Shown: positions 9,527 through 18,527 of the stretch, piece by piece | Numbering within the stretch: position 1 is the first letter of the stretch | Layout of the letters: each line of letters starts with the position of its first letter | Assembly: GCF_012584455.1 (NCBI RefSeq) | Contig: NZ_JABAEB010000005.1 | Coordinates: forward strand, 1-64,000 | DNA length: 64,000 nucleotides | Direction of reading: 5' to 3' | DNA from: Shewanella oncorhynchi | GTDB lineage: Bacteria > Pseudomonadota > Gammaproteobacteria > Enterobacterales > Shewanellaceae | The notes under the pieces: generated by a model | What the model saw: the letters and a program-made list of their open reading frames with translations, nothing else | Told to the model about the DNA's origin: nothing | Database searches by the model: none | Translations under genes and position numbers: made by a program

Positions 9527-10504
9527 CTATAACCACTTAAATCGATAAAACAGTGCCATTTGCAGGGCGACGAGTGAGATTAATATGCCGCAGAAGGTGG
9601 CGAAGGCCCAAGTGTTGTCCGCGCCCGGTATCCCGCCAATATTGACCCCAAGTAAGCCTGTTAAAAAGCCTAGCGGTAAGAAGATTGCTGACACTAAGGA
9701 TAAGAAGTATAAGCGTTTGTTGAGTTGCTCCGACTGCTGACTGAGTAATTCTTCTTGAGTCACATTGGCTCTATCGCGCAGGGCATCGAGATCTTCAATG
9801 GTGCGGATAAGTTTATCGTTTGTTTCCCTCAGTTTGAGTCGCTCAGTATCTTTAAATAGGCTGAATTGCTCGGAAATCATTTTCGAGAATGCTTCGCGCT
9901 GTGGGGCTAAATAGCGGCGAATGGCTACAGTTTGACGGCGCAGTTCGGCGATATCGGTACGTAAGTCTTTCACATTGCCTGAGACGACGAGCTCTTCTAA
10001 ATCAGAGAGCTGTTCTTCCAATTTATCAATAAACTCGACTTTACGATTGGTCAGTCGCTCGCAGATTGCGACGATAAAGTCCCCCGTAGTTGTAGGCCCA
10101 TTTCCCTCAAGGATCAGCTCGGCGACATCTTTGACCGACTGTAACTCGCGATCGCAGGTGGATATGATCCGCTGTTTATCGGCATAGATACGCACGGCCA
10201 CCATGTCTTCGGGAGCTGAATTGGGGTTGAGGTTAACGCCGCGTAATGCGAGTAATATGCCTTCACCTGTAATCACAGCACGGGGACGAGTGTCTTGGGC
10301 GAGTAGGGCATCACTTTCGACCTTAGGCAGACCGCTATTGAGTATCCAGTGGCGTGCCTTTTTATTACGATAGCGAAGGTGTAACCAGAGTAGGCCATCC
10401 TGAGGATCCCATTTTTCGATCTGTTCTAGGCTCAAGGTGGAACCCGCTTGGGCGCCGCTGAGCACTAAACTGTAGATAAACCCTTCGTGCATATCGCATT
10501 CCAT
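9527..10504 (-). CDS. zntB: Zinc transporter ZntB (CorA superfamily)
   Basis: An inner-membrane channel or transporter of the CorA fold that moves zinc. The long N-terminal cytosolic domain (to about residue 265) is followed by two membrane helices at the C-terminus. The loop after the first helix has GVNIGGIPG in place of the GMN motif of magnesium CorA; this is the ZntB signature. Its 325-residue length is normal. The start may be either the ATG at 10504 or the in-frame ATG at 10492, which has a GGAA nearby. It is convergent with lysC-M14 and divergent from yacL. Confidence 0.92.
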   Translation of the reverse strand: MECDMHEGFIYSLVLSGAQAGSTLSLEQIEKWDPQDGLLWLHLRYRNKKARHWILNSGLPKVESDALLAQDTRPRAVITGEGILLALRGVNLNPNSAPEDMVAVRIYADKQRIISTCDRELQSVKDVAELILEGNGPTTTGDFIVAICERLTNRKVEFIDKLEEQLSDLEELVVSGNVKDLRTDIAELRRQTVAIRRYLAPQREAFSKMISEQFSLFKDTERLKLRETNDKLIRTIEDLDALRDRANVTQEELLSQQSEQLNKRLYFLSLVSAIFLPLGFLTGLLGVNIGGIPGADNTWAFATFCGILISLVALQMALFYRFKWL

Positions 10505-10688
10505 TTAACTTTCAAAATCATTCAAACAAACTAACTGATTTTGTCATGAAAATGAAGTCAGTACTTATGCTTAACGACATGAGACAAACGTAAATTGACA
10601 TAAATTTGATGTGCTGAGGGATGCAAGCAACTTAGCCAAGGATAGGTTAAAATTAGCATTAGTAGGCTTAGATCAAAGAGACAATAAA

Positions 10689-11063
10689 ATGGAATACGAA
10701 TTTCGGCGTAACAGTTTAACTGGCACTTTTGGGGCTAGCTTTAGCATGGATCATGAAGTGCTTGGGCAATGGTTTACGGAAGAATTAGGGACTGAGTTAG
10801 CTAAAATTCAGCAAGTGTTGGGTGTGATAAAAGAAATTCAAGCCGATAAACGAGGTTCATGGCGTCTTGTTGGTAATGATTTTACCTTAGAGTTAGAGCG
10901 TGAACAGGCGCGAGTCTTTGCCAATACCTTAGGCTTTGAGCAAGAATATGAATTAGAAGAGGCTATGTCACTCTATGATGCTGAGTCAGAAGCTTATTGT
11001 GGCCTTGAGGATTTTGAGCAGGCGCTATTGAGTTGGCAGCAATTTATTGAGAAAGGTTTGTAA
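10689..11063 (+). CDS. yacL: YacL/UPF0231 family protein
   Basis: A 124-residue conserved gammaproteobacterial protein of unknown function. It begins MEYEFRRNSLTGTFGASFSM, the hallmark opening of UPF0231 proteins, and ends in an acidic helical region. I choose the ATG at 10689, not the upstream in-frame ATG at 10611, because family members start at this MEYEF position. It has no obvious partner gene. Confidence 0.88.
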   Translation: MEYEFRRNSLTGTFGASFSMDHEVLGQWFTEELGTELAKIQQVLGVIKEIQADKRGSWRLVGNDFTLELEREQARVFANTLGFEQEYELEEAMSLYDAESEAYCGLEDFEQALLSWQQFIEKGL

Positions 11064-11154
11064 TCATTTATTTAATCTCTATTTGATAAAAACATAAAGG
11101 CAATCATGGGATTGCCTTTATTGTTTGCGCGATACCAAGCTTATTTTCGTATCT

Positions 11155-11784
11155 TTAATTATTTAGGTAGCGCACCGCCATTTCGGTTCTCGATTTAGCA
11201 TTGGCTTTACGCAGTAGGTTTTTCACGTGCACTTTAACTGTGCCTTCACTAATGTGTAAATGCTCTGAAATCATGCGATTACTTAAGCCTTCCGCCAGTT
11301 GCTGTAGAATTTGCAACTCCCTTGGGGTCAGGCTTGAAATCCATTCTTGTTCATCGGTCGCATCTTTAAGTTCGTAAAGGTATTCCTCTACTTCATCGCT
11401 GATCACCCTATGGCCAAGCATGGCATTTTTGAGTTTTTCGAGCAGCAAATCTGGCTCAGTATCTTTGAGCAAATAGCCGTCGGCTCCAGCGCGAAGTAAA
11501 CGGATAACATCCTGTTTTGCATCTGAAACGGTGAGAATTACTATGCGTGAGGTAACACCTTCTTGGCGCATGGCGTTGAGGGTATCTAGGCCTGTCATGC
11601 CTTTCATATTCAGATCGAGCAATATGATGTCGGGTTCATCGGTGACCACTGCGGTTAATGCGTCTAAACCACTACCGGCTTCGCCAAATAGGCTGAAGTC
11701 AGGATCTGAAGCGATGAGCTGGCAGATGCCTTTGCGCAAGAGGGGATGGTCATCGACCACTAGTACTGAATAAGGTTTACCCAT
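11155..11784 (-). CDS. narP: Nitrate/nitrite response regulator NarP
   Basis: This NarL/FixJ-type regulator controls anaerobic nitrate and nitrite respiration genes. The receiver domain (residues 1-120) has acidic residues at VVDDH and phospho-acceptor Asp in IILLDLNMKG. The C-terminal LuxR-type helix-turn-helix (about 148-205) contains LTPRELQILQ and ISEGTVKVHVKNLLRK. It overlaps the end of narQ by 8 bases, so the two are co-translated. A NarP-type 7-2-7 DNA site lies across narQ, in front of nrfA, giving an obvious target. Confidence 0.93.
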   Translation of the reverse strand: MGKPYSVLVVDDHPLLRKGICQLIASDPDFSLFGEAGSGLDALTAVVTDEPDIILLDLNMKGMTGLDTLNAMRQEGVTSRIVILTVSDAKQDVIRLLRAGADGYLLKDTEPDLLLEKLKNAMLGHRVISDEVEEYLYELKDATDEQEWISSLTPRELQILQQLAEGLSNRMISEHLHISEGTVKVHVKNLLRKANAKSRTEMAVRYLNN

Positions 11785-13612
11785 TTGAAGGCTCCTGTTG
11801 AGATGGGAAAATAAGCGTCACTCTAGTGCCACTTGACCCCTTGCTGTGCTGCATAAGGTTTAATGGGCTGTTAGGGTTGAGTGCGTCGTCTTGTGCATTG
11901 CATCCTTGCTCAGTCGTGGTTGCCATAGCAGGTTTAAATCTCTTTAAATCATTGTCGCTGAACACGACTTTACCTGAAAGCTTACTGGCTCGTTCATGCA
12001 TTATACCTATGCCAAAATGTTGATCTCGTTCTTTTAAATGTCCAATACCTATGCCGTTATCACAAACATCAATATTGACCATACCCTCGTCATCCTTATA
12101 GCAATGGATGTTAATGAGGCTGGCCTCAGCATGTTTGATGGCGTTTAACGTCGCTTCTCGCGTGATCTGCAGTATGTGGATGTGTTGCTTTGCCTCTAGC
12201 CATTGTGGCGCAAGTTTATAGTCTAAGGTTATCTTTATATTCGTCTTTGTCCTGAGTTGCTCAAGCATAGCCTCTAAAGCACTTTTTAGATCGGGCTCTT
12301 TAATTGTGAGCCTAAAGGTGGATAGTAACTCCCTGAGCTGCACGTAGGCAGTGCTTACACCTTCGTTGATTTCGGTTAGCTGCGCCTCAACGATTGGACT
12401 GCGGCAACTGCAATCTAAGTTTTTGCGTAATAAGCTAATTTGGATTTTTAGGAAAGATAGCACTTGACCTAAAGAGTCGTGCAGCTCTCGGGCAATTACG
12501 CCACGTTCCTCCATTAGCGCCAGTTGCTGTCTTTGCTCTGTGGCATTGTGGATCACGATTGAGCGCGTCAACATAATTGCGAAATTGTTAAACAAGGCGA
12601 TATTGGGTGTTTGGTCGGCAATTAACTCTAAATAGCCTAAATTAGCCTGCTCAAATTGCAGTGGGAAACGGGTGCTCTCTTGAGTCATATCTGGCCAACC
12701 GCCATCGGCCTCAATCACTTCTAACTCTTGCTCTGGGTATTGAATGATGAGTCTTAGGTAGTCGAGTGATTCATAGCCTTTTAACTGATTCAGCGCCGCC
12801 TTGAGAGCCTTGTAATCGAGTTTATTTGCGTTTAATGTCAGTAGGTTATCATATAAGAATGCCAGCTCGTTGTTGGCCCTTGTCAGCGCTAAGGTTTTTT
12901 CTGCTACCTGCGATTCTAAGTTGCCATAAAGCGTCGCGAGTTCCTTCGCCGTTTTTTGTAGGGCATGGGTCAGCGCTGTAAGTTCAATATATTCGGTCTC
13001 GGGCATTTCTATTTCAAAATTACCCTTAGAAATCGTGTTGGCCGATTCCATCAGTTTTTGCAGCGGGATCACCACTTTCTTCTTTGTAAAACGCACGGCC
13101 ACAAAAGCGATAATGAGCATGACGCCTAAGCCTAATATTTGGCTGGCGGCAAGGAGCCTGAGTTTAAAGGCGGCGTAGTGCTCCATCTCAAGCACCAGTA
13201 AATCAATGGTATCAACAAAGTCCTTCAGTGAGGCGACATAATCGCGGGAGTTTTCTTGTTCTATGTAGTGTTTCATCACCAGCCATTTATCGATGACAAG
13301 CTGATATTGAGCGGCAATTTCTGGCGGACTAAACCAACTTTCCGAGGGCTTTAATGTGTCGGAATAGAGCGTATTTTCGAATTCGGTGATTTTATCCTGC
13401 GCAGCATCACTGCCTGAGTTGGCGTAAAACATTAACCGATAGCTTTGCATCCTCAGCGACCCTGAGGCATTAATCGCCTTGGCGTCGCCTAAGCTGTAGG
13501 ACAAATTGATGATAGCAAAAGTCGATAAACTACTAGAGAGCAGAATAAGTACTAACATTAATCCTAAGATTTTTGAGGTGAGACTACCTCGTTTCATTAA
13601 TCCGCTGTTCAT
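11777..13612 (-). CDS. narQ: Nitrate/nitrite sensor histidine kinase NarQ
   Basis: A membrane kinase sensing nitrate or nitrite in the periplasm. The first membrane helix (about residues 15-35) is followed by the periplasmic P-box, recognisable as AINASGSLRMQSYRL, which binds nitrate through its arginine. The second helix is near 155-175, then a HAMP domain and a GAF-like linker. The HisKA_3 region carries the phospho-acceptor His in ARELHDSLGQVLSFLK, followed by a Cys-containing segment and an HATPase domain with DNGIGIG. The 611-residue length fits the NarX/NarQ family. It forms a two-gene operon with narP. Confidence 0.93.
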   Translation of the reverse strand: MNSGLMKRGSLTSKILGLMLVLILLSSSLSTFAIINLSYSLGDAKAINASGSLRMQSYRLMFYANSGSDAAQDKITEFENTLYSDTLKPSESWFSPPEIAAQYQLVIDKWLVMKHYIEQENSRDYVASLKDFVDTIDLLVLEMEHYAAFKLRLLAASQILGLGVMLIIAFVAVRFTKKKVVIPLQKLMESANTISKGNFEIEMPETEYIELTALTHALQKTAKELATLYGNLESQVAEKTLALTRANNELAFLYDNLLTLNANKLDYKALKAALNQLKGYESLDYLRLIIQYPEQELEVIEADGGWPDMTQESTRFPLQFEQANLGYLELIADQTPNIALFNNFAIMLTRSIVIHNATEQRQQLALMEERGVIARELHDSLGQVLSFLKIQISLLRKNLDCSCRSPIVEAQLTEINEGVSTAYVQLRELLSTFRLTIKEPDLKSALEAMLEQLRTKTNIKITLDYKLAPQWLEAKQHIHILQITREATLNAIKHAEASLINIHCYKDDEGMVNIDVCDNGIGIGHLKERDQHFGIGIMHERASKLSGKVVFSDNDLKRFKPAMATTTEQGCNAQDDALNPNSPLNLMQHSKGSSGTRVTLIFPSQQEPSNG

Positions 13613-13715
13613 TTTGATGGCCGCTGTTATGGCACTTTGCAGTGGTTTTTACATTAGAAAATAATGTAATACATTAACAAAAGTATAGAAATGTGAACAA
13701 CAACACCTTTACATT

Positions 13716-13729
13716 TTGATCTAGCGCAA
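13716..13729. promoter_or_regulatory. Candidate FNR/EtrA-type site upstream of nrfA
   Basis: TTGAT-CTAG-CGCAA matches one half of the FNR consensus TTGAT-N4-ATCAA perfectly and the other half partly. It lies about 120 bases before the nrfA start. In Shewanella both EtrA and CRP act on anaerobic genes, so either could bind. Confidence 0.5.
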
Positions 13730-13742
13730 ACTTCAACCTAGA

Positions 13743-13758
13743 TACCCCCTAAGAGGTA
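13743..13758. promoter_or_regulatory. NarP 7-2-7 binding site upstream of nrfA
   Basis: Two heptamers facing each other with a 2-base gap, TACCCCC-TA-AGAGGTA, match the NarL/NarP 7-2-7 arrangement (TACYYMT / AKRRGTA). It sits between narQ and nrfA, so phosphorylated NarP from the adjacent operon probably regulates nrfA. Confidence 0.7.
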
Positions 13759-13837
13759 TATTTTTAGCAGGGTTAAATCACTAAGTTTGACCATGGAGAT
13801 GTCGTGATTTACAACAATAATGCAACACGGAGATGAG

Positions 13838-15241
13838 ATGATGAAGAAGATGACAGGTAAGTCCTTTGCACTGAGTGCACTGGTTGCCGCCAGCTTCATG
13901 GCAGCGGGCGCAATGGCGAGTGATAAAACAGAGCCTCGCAACGAAGTTTATAAAGATAAATTTAAGAATCAATATAATAGCTGGCATGATACCGCAAAGA
14001 GTGAAGAACTTGTCGATGCGATTGGGCAGGATCCTAATATGGTGATCCTGTGGGCTGGCTATGCATTCGCAAAAGATTACAACGCTCCTCGCGGCCATAT
14101 GTATGCCGTGACCGACGTGCGTAATACCCTACGTACTGGTGCGCCGAAAAATGCGGAAGATGGTCCATTGCCTATGGCATGTTGGAGCTGTAAGAGCCCT
14201 GATGTACCTCGCTTAATTGAAGAGCAAGGTGAAGATGGCTACTTCAAAGGTAAATGGGCTAAGGGTGGCCCTGAAGTCACTAACACCATTGGCTGTGGTG
14301 ATTGTCATGAAAAAGGTTCACCAAAACTGCGGATCTCTCGTCCTTATGTAGACCGTGCAATGGATGCTATCGGTACGCCATTTGATAAAGCTTCGAAGAA
14401 AGACAAGCAATCTATGGTGTGCGGTCAGTGCCACGTTGAATACTATTTTGAGAAAAAAGAAGACAAAAAAGGTTTCGTCAAATTCCCTTGGGATATGGGC
14501 ATAACTGTTGACCAGATGGAAGTTTACTACGACGGTATCGAGTTCTCCGATTGGACTCATGCGCTGTCTAAAACACCTATGTTAAAAGCGCAACATCCAG
14601 AGTATGAAACGTGGAAACTGGGTATTCATGGTAAAAATAATGTCAGTTGTGTTGACTGCCATATGCCAAAAGTGACTAGCCCTGAAGGTAAGAAATTTAC
14701 CGATCATAAAGTGGGTAATCCATTTGACCGTTTCGAAGAAACCTGTGCAACTTGCCATAGCCAAACGAAAGAATTCTTAGTTGGCGTCACTAATGAACGT
14801 AAAGCTAAAGTTAAAGAAATGAAACTGAAAGCGGAAGAGCAATTAGTCAAAGCGCACTTCGAAGCTGCTAAAGCGTGGGAATTGGGTGCAACTGAAGCTG
14901 AAATGAAGCCTATCTTGACCGATATCCGTCATGCTCAATGGCGCTGGGACTTAGCGATTGCTTCCCATGGTGTTGCTGCTCATGCTCCTGAAGAAGCCCT
15001 ACGTGTTTTAGGTACTTCAGTGAATAAAGCGGCCGATGCCCGAGTTAAGTTAGCACAGTTATTAGCGAAAAAAGGCATCACAGATCCAATCGCTATTCCT
15101 GATATCTCTACCAAAGCTAAGGCACAAGCAGCCTTAGGTATGGATATGGATAAGATGAATGCAGAGAAAGAAGCATTCAAGAAAGACATGTTACCTAAGT
15201 GGGATGAAGAAGCGAAAAAACGCGAAGCCACTTATAAGTAG
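13838..15241 (+). CDS. nrfA: Ammonia-forming pentahaem cytochrome c nitrite reductase
   Basis: NrfA reduces nitrite to ammonium by six electrons in the periplasm. A signal peptide covers the first 27 or so residues, ending at AMA. Five haem motifs are present: the active-site CWSCK, then CGDCH, CGQCH, CVDCH and CATCH. The lysine-ligated first haem is diagnostic of NrfA. Length (467 residues from 13838) matches the Shewanella protein, which I recognise almost residue by residue. GGAG at 13829 supports a start at 13838 or the adjacent ATG at 13841. No nrfBCD genes follow; in Shewanella CymA delivers the electrons. A strong terminator ends the transcript. Confidence 0.97.
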   Translation: MMKKMTGKSFALSALVAASFMAAGAMASDKTEPRNEVYKDKFKNQYNSWHDTAKSEELVDAIGQDPNMVILWAGYAFAKDYNAPRGHMYAVTDVRNTLRTGAPKNAEDGPLPMACWSCKSPDVPRLIEEQGEDGYFKGKWAKGGPEVTNTIGCGDCHEKGSPKLRISRPYVDRAMDAIGTPFDKASKKDKQSMVCGQCHVEYYFEKKEDKKGFVKFPWDMGITVDQMEVYYDGIEFSDWTHALSKTPMLKAQHPEYETWKLGIHGKNNVSCVDCHMPKVTSPEGKKFTDHKVGNPFDRFEETCATCHSQTKEFLVGVTNERKAKVKEMKLKAEEQLVKAHFEAAKAWELGATEAEMKPILTDIRHAQWRWDLAIASHGVAAHAPEEALRVLGTSVNKAADARVKLAQLLAKKGITDPIAIPDISTKAKAQAALGMDMDKMNAEKEAFKKDMLPKWDEEAKKREATYK

Positions 15242-15294
15242 GTTTTAATCAATCGCGGTTGAGTTTTCAATATGAGCTAACCCCTCATGTAAAT

Positions 15295-15327
15295 AAAAGC
15301 CCTCGCTGACTCAGCGGGGGCTTTTTT
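15295..15327 (+). terminator. Rho-independent terminator of nrfA
   Basis: A stem formed by AAAAGCCCTCGCTGA and its near complement is followed by a T-run, starting about 54 bases after the nrfA stop. Confidence 0.85.
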
Positions 15328-15396
15328 ATGGAAAAAAATATCGAGTAATGTCAGGCGTTGGTCATGCTGGCTGAAGAAATACCACGGGCTAAGTCG

Positions 15397-15939
15397 CTAT
15401 TTGATCAGTTTTAATAATGCCCTAAAGCGCTCGCCTTGGGCTTGATGTTGTAATTCAAATAATAGCGATTCCACGTTAGTTAATAAGGCGCCTCTGGCCG
15501 TCATCATCTGAATACCCAGTTTTTTATTATCGGCACTGCGTGACGAGACGCCATCTGCGACGAGATGCACCGAATATTGCTGTTCGATAAGGTCACAACA
15601 GGTTTGGTAAACACACACATGGGTTTCAATACCCGCGAGTATGACGTGTTTGCGATTCGTCTTAGTTAATGCCTTTGCAAACGCGTCACAGTGCCAGCCG
15701 CTAAAATGCTGCTTGGCAATGGGTGAGCTGGTTTTCGCAAGTAAAGTTTGCAGCTCAGGGCTAGTTGCTCCGAGTTTATCGGGTAGCTGTTCTAACCACA
15801 GTATTGGAATTTCAAATAATTGTGCGCCTTGGATTAAGGTCTGTAGTTGTTGATGCAGCTTGTCACTGTTATCCATGATTTGTGCAAGTTTTCCTTGCAC
15901 ATCGACGATAACGAGAACACATTCTTCTGGTTTTAACAT
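15397..15939 (-). CDS. Isochorismatase-family cysteine hydrolase
   Basis: A 180-residue hydrolase of the YcaC/isochorismatase fold. It shows VLVIVDVQGKL near the N-terminus, which supplies the catalytic Asp (about residue 13), and AGIETHVCVYQTCCDL, which supplies the nucleophile Cys near residue 111. A central lysine completes the triad in the family. Such proteins hydrolyse amides or act on small carbonyl compounds, and substrate cannot be assigned from sequence. It is monocistronic and convergent with nrfA. Confidence 0.85.
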   Translation of the reverse strand: MLKPEECVLVIVDVQGKLAQIMDNSDKLHQQLQTLIQGAQLFEIPILWLEQLPDKLGATSPELQTLLAKTSSPIAKQHFSGWHCDAFAKALTKTNRKHVILAGIETHVCVYQTCCDLIEQQYSVHLVADGVSSRSADNKKLGIQMMTARGALLTNVESLLFELQHQAQGERFRALLKLIK

Positions 15940-16139
15940 CGGGCCTTCCTTCTGCGCTTGATGATTGTCTTAGTGATGATCTTCGCTTTTGTTTAAGAGC
16001 TTGTGTTGTGATGCTCAGATTTCATCTCGATTTACGCTTCCCCCAGTAGACCCTAATTTAACCTTGTTACCAATAGGCCTAAGGTCGAATAGCTGTCGCA
16101 CTTAAACTGCTCACTAAAAGAGTGCATCGCACCAGTTAG

Positions 16140-16156
16140 TGCTCGATTATGGTGCA
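16140..16156. promoter_or_regulatory. Candidate NtrC binding site upstream of glnK
   Basis: TGCTCGATTATGGTGCA has a perfect right half of the NtrC consensus (TGGTGCA) and a partial left half. A second dyad, GCAC-N6-GTGC, lies at 16129-16142. Their position 80-100 bases before a sigma54-like promoter is right for enhancer binding. Confidence 0.5.
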
Positions 16157-16219
16157 TTTTTAACCTTAAAAAATAGTGTTAAACAATTTAAATCAATAAT
16201 AATCAATGGATTAAATTGT

Positions 16220-16235
16220 TGGCCTAATGATTGAA
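16220..16235 (+). promoter_or_regulatory. Candidate sigma54 promoter of glnK-amtB
   Basis: TGGCCTAATGATTGAA has the -24 TGGC and -12 TTG elements with the exact spacing of the sigma54 consensus, though the usual GC at -12 reads GA. It begins about 64 bases before the glnK ATG, as expected for a nitrogen-starvation operon. Confidence 0.55.
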
Positions 16236-16283
16236 TTACCTTTGATACAAGTTAATAACAATCGCGTTTTTTTGGAGGTCAGG

Positions 16284-16622
16284 ATGAAACTAGTCAGCGC
16301 TATCATCAAGCCGTTTAAGTTGGATGATGTCCGTGAAGCTATCGCCGGAATTGGTATTGAGGGCATGACGGTGACCGAAGTGAAAGGTTTTGGCCGTCAG
16401 AAAGGGCATACAGAGTTGTATCGCGGCGCCGAGTATCAGGTGGATTTTTTGCCAAAAGTAAAACTAGAAATTGCCACTAAGGCTGAAAATCTCGACATGT
16501 TGATTGAGGCCATTACCACTGCGGCCCATACGGGGAAAATTGGTGACGGTAAGATCTTCGTCGTTGATTTAGAACATGCTATCCGTATCCGTACGGGTGA
16601 ACTTGATACTGAAGCGCTATAA
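16284..16622 (+). CDS. glnK: Nitrogen regulatory protein P-II
   Basis: A 112-residue trimeric PII signal protein that senses 2-oxoglutarate and ATP/ADP and plugs the AmtB ammonium channel. It begins MKLVSAIIKPFKLDDVREA, and the T-loop has the uridylylated Tyr51 in RGAEYQ. I choose the ATG at 16284, 7 bases behind GGAGG, and reject an in-frame ATG at 16227 because PII proteins start MK(L/K)V. Its linkage to amtB, 10 bases downstream, identifies it as GlnK and not GlnB. A sigma54-like promoter and NtrC-like site are upstream. Confidence 0.95.
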   Translation: MKLVSAIIKPFKLDDVREAIAGIGIEGMTVTEVKGFGRQKGHTELYRGAEYQVDFLPKVKLEIATKAENLDMLIEAITTAAHTGKIGDGKIFVVDLEHAIRIRTGELDTEAL

Positions 16623-16632
16623 GGGGCTGACA

Positions 16633-17883
16633 ATGGAAGAATTAACGAAATTAGGCGGCACAGTCACTGAACTACGCTTTGCACTCGATACCTTTTACTT
16701 TTTGATTTCTGGCGCTTTAGTCATGTGGATGGCGGCGGGATTCGCCATGTTAGAAGCGGGTTTAGTTCGCTCTAAAAATACCACTGAAATTTTAACTAAG
16801 AACGTTGTGCTGTACGCGATTGCCTGTGTGATGTATCTGTTGGTTGGCTATAACATCATGTATGTGGATAACACTGAAGGTGGCTGGTTACCGTCAATTG
16901 GCACCTTAATTGGTTCACAATCAGCAGATGCGAGCCATGCATTAGAATCTGACTTCTTCTTCCAAGTTGTATTTGTGGCAACGGCGATGTCAATTGTCTC
17001 TGGTGCTGTGGCGGAACGGATGAAGTTGTGGGCTTTCTTGTTCTTTTCTGTGGTGATGACAGCGGTTATCTATCCAGTAGAAGGTTATTGGACTTGGGGC
17101 CAAGGTTTTATCGCTAAACTGGGCTTTGTAGACTTTGCTGGTAGCGGTATTGTGCATATGACGGGGGCGACCGCGGCGATTGCTGGCGTAATATTGCTCG
17201 GTGCGCGTAAGGGGAAATACGGGCCTAATGGTCAAGTGAATCCTATTCCAGGCTCTAACTTGCCAATGGCAACCTTAGGTATGTTTATTCTGTGGATGGG
17301 CTGGTTTGGCTTTAACGGCGGATCGCAATTAATGGTGTCGGATGCGGCGAATGCAAGCTCAGTGGCGAAAGTGTTTGTGAATACCAATACTGCAGCGGCT
17401 TTTGGTGCTATCTCAGCTCTTATCGTGTGTAAGATGATTTGGGGTAAAGCGGATTTGACCATGATCCTTAACGGTATTTTGGCTGGATTAGTGGCGATTA
17501 CGGCAGATCCTCTCTCGCCTTCATTGTTAATGGCGGGTGTGATTGGTTTAGTGGCGGGCGGCGTGGTGGTGTTCTCGATTGTGGGCTTAGATCGCATTAA
17601 GATCGACGATCCCGTCGGTGCGATTTCAGTACACGGTGTGGCTGGTTTCCTTGGCTTAATGTGTGTGCCATTATCCAATGCCAATGCAACTATTACCGGA
17701 CAGTTGACGGGCGCAGCGATCATTTTCACTTGGGTGTTCTGCTCGTCATTTGCTGTCTGGTATGTGATTAAGATAACCATGGGGATCCGTGTGACTGAGG
17801 AAGAAGAATACAACGGTATGGATGCTTCTGACTGTGGTATTGATGCCTATCCTGAGTTTGTTACGGTCAAAAATGCGGGCTGA
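16633..17883 (+). CDS. amtB: Ammonium transporter AmtB
   Basis: An 11-helix inner-membrane trimeric channel for ammonium. The 416-residue protein begins MEELTKLGGTVTELRFALD and shows the family motifs: MLEAGLVRSKN, GATAAIAG, GWFGFNGGS and the late DDPVGAISVHGVAG with the second pore His. I choose 16633 over an in-frame upstream ATG inside glnK. GlnK made from the same transcript blocks the pore when nitrogen is plentiful. Confidence 0.96.
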   Translation: MEELTKLGGTVTELRFALDTFYFLISGALVMWMAAGFAMLEAGLVRSKNTTEILTKNVVLYAIACVMYLLVGYNIMYVDNTEGGWLPSIGTLIGSQSADASHALESDFFFQVVFVATAMSIVSGAVAERMKLWAFLFFSVVMTAVIYPVEGYWTWGQGFIAKLGFVDFAGSGIVHMTGATAAIAGVILLGARKGKYGPNGQVNPIPGSNLPMATLGMFILWMGWFGFNGGSQLMVSDAANASSVAKVFVNTNTAAAFGAISALIVCKMIWGKADLTMILNGILAGLVAITADPLSPSLLMAGVIGLVAGGVVVFSIVGLDRIKIDDPVGAISVHGVAGFLGLMCVPLSNANATITGQLTGAAIIFTWVFCSSFAVWYVIKITMGIRVTEEEEYNGMDASDCGIDAYPEFVTVKNAG

Positions 17884-17943
17884 TTAAACTTGCACATTAA
17901 TGCGTGATTCACCTTGATGCTTAGCTTGGATCGAGGGATAGTG

Positions 17944-17970
17944 AAGCAGAGCCTAGGCTCTGCTTTTTTA
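17944..17970 (+). terminator. Rho-independent terminator of glnK-amtB
   Basis: AAGCAGAGCC and GGCTCTGCTT form a 10-bp perfect stem separated by TA and followed by six T. Confidence 0.9.
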
Positions 17971-18061
17971 TGGGTAATCACTGTGATTGAAGTTTAAGTA
18001 CAGGGTCATAAGCTTAATTACTGAGCAATTCTGTTTTCTTGCATAAATTAAGGAGTGTTCT

Positions 18062-18400
18062 ATGAGCTTGAATATAAAAACAATAGGTCAATTTTCGCGA
18101 CTAAGTCTTATCGTCATTTCTGGCTGGATATCGGTTTCTGCCTTTGCAGGAGAAGTGATCGTTAATCGCTCAAGTGAGCCTGTCGATGCCTTTGCCGTGC
18201 GTGATCAAGTGCTCAAGGATTTTGAATGGCAGGAGTCGCTTCGTCGCCAGCAGCAAATCCAAATTCTGCAGGCTTTACCCTCAGGTTGCGTTACGGTCAT
18301 GAAACCCTATCGACATTTTACCTGTGGAGAGCATAACTATCGGCCGTATGATTATCAGCAGCGTGAGTTATACATAGAAGTTGACCGACCTTCGCAATAG
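18062..18400 (+). CDS. Small exported protein of unknown function
   Basis: I do not recognise this 112-residue protein. Residues 1-30 look like a signal peptide ending at AFAG. The mature part has exactly two cysteines (about residues 80 and 92), which could form a disulphide, with polar and aromatic residues around them. An AAGGAG ribosome-binding site precedes the ATG. It is probably a periplasmic protein transcribed alone. Confidence 0.7.
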   Translation: MSLNIKTIGQFSRLSLIVISGWISVSAFAGEVIVNRSSEPVDAFAVRDQVLKDFEWQESLRRQQQIQILQALPSGCVTVMKPYRHFTCGEHNYRPYDYQQRELYIEVDRPSQ

Positions 18401-18527
18401 TTAATTCGTTAAATTATTTGCAATTATTTTCAATCGATCGCGATTATCATTTTTTGTAACCATTTTATGTCGTCTTTTTCGCCATTTGTAATAAGCTCAA
18501 ATAGGAGCTAATGGTGTGGGAGGACGT

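Noticed and set aside
17232..17813. 193-codon minus-strand frame inside amtB
   Set aside because: It is the complement of a well-defined membrane protein gene and has no family features.
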